Of a stretch of 64,000 bases of DNA, positions 61,366 through 64,000 are shown piece by piece (the stretch's first letter is position 1; each line of letters begins with the position of its first letter). The position numbers and the translations under genes were made by a program. This DNA is from Harmothoe impar (taxonomy: Eukaryota; Annelida; Polychaeta; Phyllodocida; Polynoidae), in assembly GCA_947462335.1 (NCBI GenBank), contig OX381708.1, positions 42,287,377 through 42,351,376 of the forward strand. The letters run 5' to 3'. The notes under the pieces are model-generated. The model searched no databases. It saw nothing but the letters and a program-made list of their open reading frames with translations, and was not told where the DNA came from.

Positions 61366-62063
61366 CTATTAATGTACAAAAAACTAAATGGATGTTTTTT
61401 AACAATTTCAGACGAATTAACCCTGTTTTGAGCCTAAATGGTACTGAAATTGGAAGAGTTAATAATTTCACCTATCTAGGGTTGACCATGGACCCAGACC
61501 TTAAATTTGTAACACACAGGCAAAATACTGTAAGAGGCATAAGAAACAAGATTATCCAGTCTGCCAGGGCGCGTGTGTACATAGATATACCCACTGCTCT
61601 TTCTATTTATAAGACAATGACCCTGCCTACTTTTGATTATGTCGACTACGTCTGGGACAGGGACAATGTGGGAGAATCTCAAGAACTCCAGTACTTACAA
61701 AATAAGGCGTTACGAATGATATATAAAGTCAAGCTAGAGGCTAATCCTCTTTACAATACTGTTCAATTACATAATAAGAGTGAATGTATGTACCTTAATA
61801 TAAGAAGGGATATACATCTATTGTTCTATGCCTTTACATTAAAGGAGCAGAAGAAACTTATTGACTCCAGAAACCTACCCACACGTCTGAACCAAGGCAT
61901 TAGGCTTAAGGTACCTCGATCACTGAAACCAATTGTTCTTAGAAGTTGCTTTTATAGAGCTATAATACGCTGGAATCAACTGAAACCCTTTTACACCAAT
62001 ATTGAGAGCCTGGCTGATTTTAAAACTGCAATTAAATCTGACTATACAACCTGTTTTATGTGA
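61366..62063 (+). pseudogene. 3' part of the same non-LTR reverse transcriptase
   Basis: This is the continuation, in the same reading frame once the LTR element and one target-site copy are discounted. It carries the post-catalytic RT region (FTYLGLTMDPDLKF, where the YLG motif is typical) and the thumb/C-terminal region through DYVDYVWDRD and IIRWNQLKP, ending with TGA at 62063. The frame is open throughout, so apart from the insertion this half is well preserved. It lies antisense to Shank. Confidence 0.88.
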
Positions 62064-62360
62064 AAATGTAGTGTTATAAAGGATGACTCCCAATGTAATT
62101 AGGCCACACACATCCCCTCATCTCATCTCATCCCATCATTATCTTTTAGAACGATTGAAAAATCAAGAAACCAACTGTCTGATCAAAAATTCATCTAATT
62201 ACAACTTGTACGCCATATACCATCATTTATGCATAATACACTGTTATTCTAGTCTCATGATAGGGGGCCTAGCGGAAGAAAGGCAATGCGCCTAAGCTAG
62301 GATGATGCATCTACTTTTGTATTTGTTATCTTTTACCCAATAAAACACTTTAAAAAATGT
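62064..62360 (+). mobile_element. 3' untranslated region of the non-LTR element (approximate end)
   Basis: Non-coding sequence after the RT stop. It contains AATAAA at 62339-62344 followed by TTTAAAAAATG, a reasonable candidate for the 3' end of the element. No poly(A) tail or flanking target duplication could be identified, so the limit is approximate. Confidence 0.45.
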
Positions 62361-64000
62361 AGTTTTACCTGAGGGGCAATAGGAACCAATACGAGACTAA
62401 ATTGAATTATTTAGCCTACCTCTTAAGCCATGTATAGATGTGGTCTTCACAGTGTCGAAAATCCCCTTTGTTAAATCCCTGTGAGTGTGTACCCTCCTTG
62501 TACTACAGCCGGCTACTACTGACCACTTGTCCACCCCAGGTAGCTGTATACAGGTGTATCCAGGTAACACCCCCAGGTAACTGACCACAGCCAACTATCT
62601 CCAGCCTTAATGCATGCTGCATACCTGAGACAAGCGTGTCTACAGCGGGTTCCTCCAGGTACATCACTGCCCCATCACCTGTGCACCCCCTGTTAGCGGA
62701 TGGAGTGGTGGAGGAGGGGAGGGGGGTAGGGGCCATTGAAGTGGACAGGTAAGTTTCAGGTCCACTTGACATAATATACTAGTAGCTAAGACAACTCTGC
62801 AAAATCATTATATTTCCAGGGTTTTGTACCCTTTTTTGGGCGGGGATCTGCGAGTTACCAGGAAAAGTTTTGGGAACCTACATTTTCTGCCCGCGATATC
62901 TGAAACGTACCTACCCTTTTGGCCTAGACAACGAGGGTAATGACCATCAGGGGGTTGGGTGAAGATGGGAGAGATAGTACAAGGTTGGAGGTGGGTAGAA
63001 GAAGGGGTGGAGGCAATGGGCAACGAGGTCGGGGATAGGGGGCTAACTAAGGGAGAAGGGGTGGGGAGAAACACCACTTAGACTCTGTTAATATTTCAAA
63101 GGTCTGACTGTCTTGGCCTTACCGCCTAATGGTGACTTCAGGGGGTGGGAGTTTTCGGGGTAGGATGGTATTTGGGGTTGTAGGGGTGATTGGGGGTTGT
63201 AAGGGGGGAGGGGGGGAGTCACTGCTCAGCGGTCATCTAGGACAACTGTCATTGACACTACATGGAGCCTGGCACTGTGGAAGGACCAGTGAACACATGT
63301 GTGATGTTTCCTTTCTTATACAAAGTTATTATCTCCGCTTCTTCTTCCTATTTTTTAAATCTTTTATCAAAGCCGCCATCTTACAAACGTACGATGGTGC
63401 TCGTTAGTAGTTACCTTAGTCCCTTGAGCCGCTTTTAAACGTTCATCCCTACTCAATGCTATAATCAGGCTATAACTCTCTGGGATCAGACTCTCTGCAC
63501 TGTGTGTCGCCCCACCTCCGAATTATGCACTGCATAATGTAGGCCTACCGCCCCGACCCTCTCCCCTTACCTGCTTTACCTTCATACGATGACCTCAAGG
63601 TGAACCTAAGCACCTACCACAACCCGGGGGTAACAGGGGGCTGTCACCACGACTATTACTGTCACAGCCAGATATCGATATGGTGGAGGGGAGGAGTTGA
63701 GGAGACACCAATCACTCACTCACTTGGGTTGTGTTTTTTTTCTTATTATTTGAGCCTCATGGCTTACCTCTTCTTGTATGTATTATCCACGGTTCATGAG
63801 GATTTCTCCATAACACCCCTAGTGAAAGCCACATAATTTACACTCATTGTATCTAATCAGTGAGTCCAAATGGCATATCCTATGTGAGTAGCCCTTGTCA
63901 CGTCCCTCATGGAATATACCCCTGCTTCCCCCCACAAAACAGCTATACCCCCCCACCTTCCCTTAGTTCGTTGGTGTTTAATTTATCTGTCAGTGTGTCA
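62361..64000. other. Intron sequence right of the retrotransposon nest
   Basis: G-rich and T-rich low-complexity sequence. A weakly supported exon-like segment at about 62632-62746 is discussed under rejected items. No ankyrin-repeat exon of Shank was recognised. Confidence 0.5.

Larger units (their letters stand above)
48650..61369 (-). mobile_element. Full-length 12.7-kb Ty3/gypsy-type LTR retrotransposon
   Basis: The element occupies 48654-61365 between CTAT target duplications (48650-48653 and 61366-61369). The two 439-bp LTRs read as identical and have TG...CA ends. In minus-strand order it holds: 5' LTR, tRNA-His primer site, gag, pol by -1 frameshift, a promoter-like gap, a third long open frame, about 880 bases of untranslated sequence, 3' LTR. 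The order protease, RT, RNase H, integrase places it with Ty3/gypsy (Metaviridae). All three long frames are free of stops. It is larger than most gypsy elements because of the long gag and the extra gene. Its base composition is visibly richer in G+C than the host intron. It is in the same orientation as Shank. Confidence 0.95.

Noticed and set aside
62632..62746. Exon-like segment: plus strand with acceptor gtctacag and donor CAG/gtaagt; minus strand with a strong polypyrimidine tract and donor CAG/gtatgc
   Set aside because: Both strands give an open frame, and neither translation resembles Shank or any family I know. The strands contradict each other, so it was not called.
1..64000. CRISPR arrays, tRNA and rRNA genes
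   Set aside because: Looked for spaced direct repeats and tRNA B-box-like sequences. The only tRNA-related match is the tRNA-His primer site of the LTR element.

Overview
The window is invertebrate nuclear DNA. It is AT-rich, with short coding exons flanked by GT/AG splice sites, long introns, short inverted-repeat transposons and retrotransposons. Nothing in it fixes the phylum. No bacterial features, CRISPR array, tRNA or rRNA gene was found.

Host gene. Almost the whole window lies inside one gene on the minus strand, the ortholog of the SHANK/ProSAP postsynaptic scaffold. Reading from high to low coordinates, the supported exons are: the last ankyrin repeat (46417-46273), the linker after the ankyrin repeats (39121-38852), the two halves of the SH3 domain (36869-36618 and 34542-34441), a short linker exon (31952-31877), a long Ser/Pro/Gln-rich exon (20496-18977), and the first PDZ exon with its carboxylate-binding loop (4706-4633). 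All junctions agree in phase. The exceptions are at the long exon and at an in-frame extension of the linker exon, both of which look like alternative first exons with good Kozak ATGs. Earlier ankyrin repeats lie beyond base 64000, and the rest of PDZ, the proline-rich region and SAM lie before base 1.

Retrotransposon nest (48000-62360). A degraded plus-strand non-LTR retrotransposon sits in the intron upstream of the last ankyrin exon. It is split within its reverse-transcriptase gene by a 12.7-kb Ty3/gypsy-type LTR element on the minus strand. That element has 439-bp LTRs that read as identical, a 4-bp target duplication (CTAT), a tRNA-His primer site, and intact long reading frames. They are: a long coiled-coil Gag with a zinc knuckle; a Pol (protease, RT, RNase H, integrase) reached by a -1 frameshift at GGGAAAC just before the gag stop, followed by a stable hairpin; and a third frame of about 1134 codons in the env position. 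The third frame is not an envelope. It encodes a Lys/Pro-rich protein with two zinc-finger-like modules, a coiled coil and an acidic tail. The roughly 590 bases before it resemble a housekeeping promoter (NRF1, CCAAT and YY1-like sites). This third gene and its apparent promoter are the best candidate for something undescribed.

Smaller elements. A 547-bp fold-back element (9957-10503) has 138-bp arms built from 16-bp units and a TATA target duplication. Two short CCC...GGG elements (7455-7651 and 23441-23679) look like non-autonomous piggyBac-type elements. There are a few short tandem duplications and homopolymer tracts. The remaining intronic sequence shows no supportable gene.
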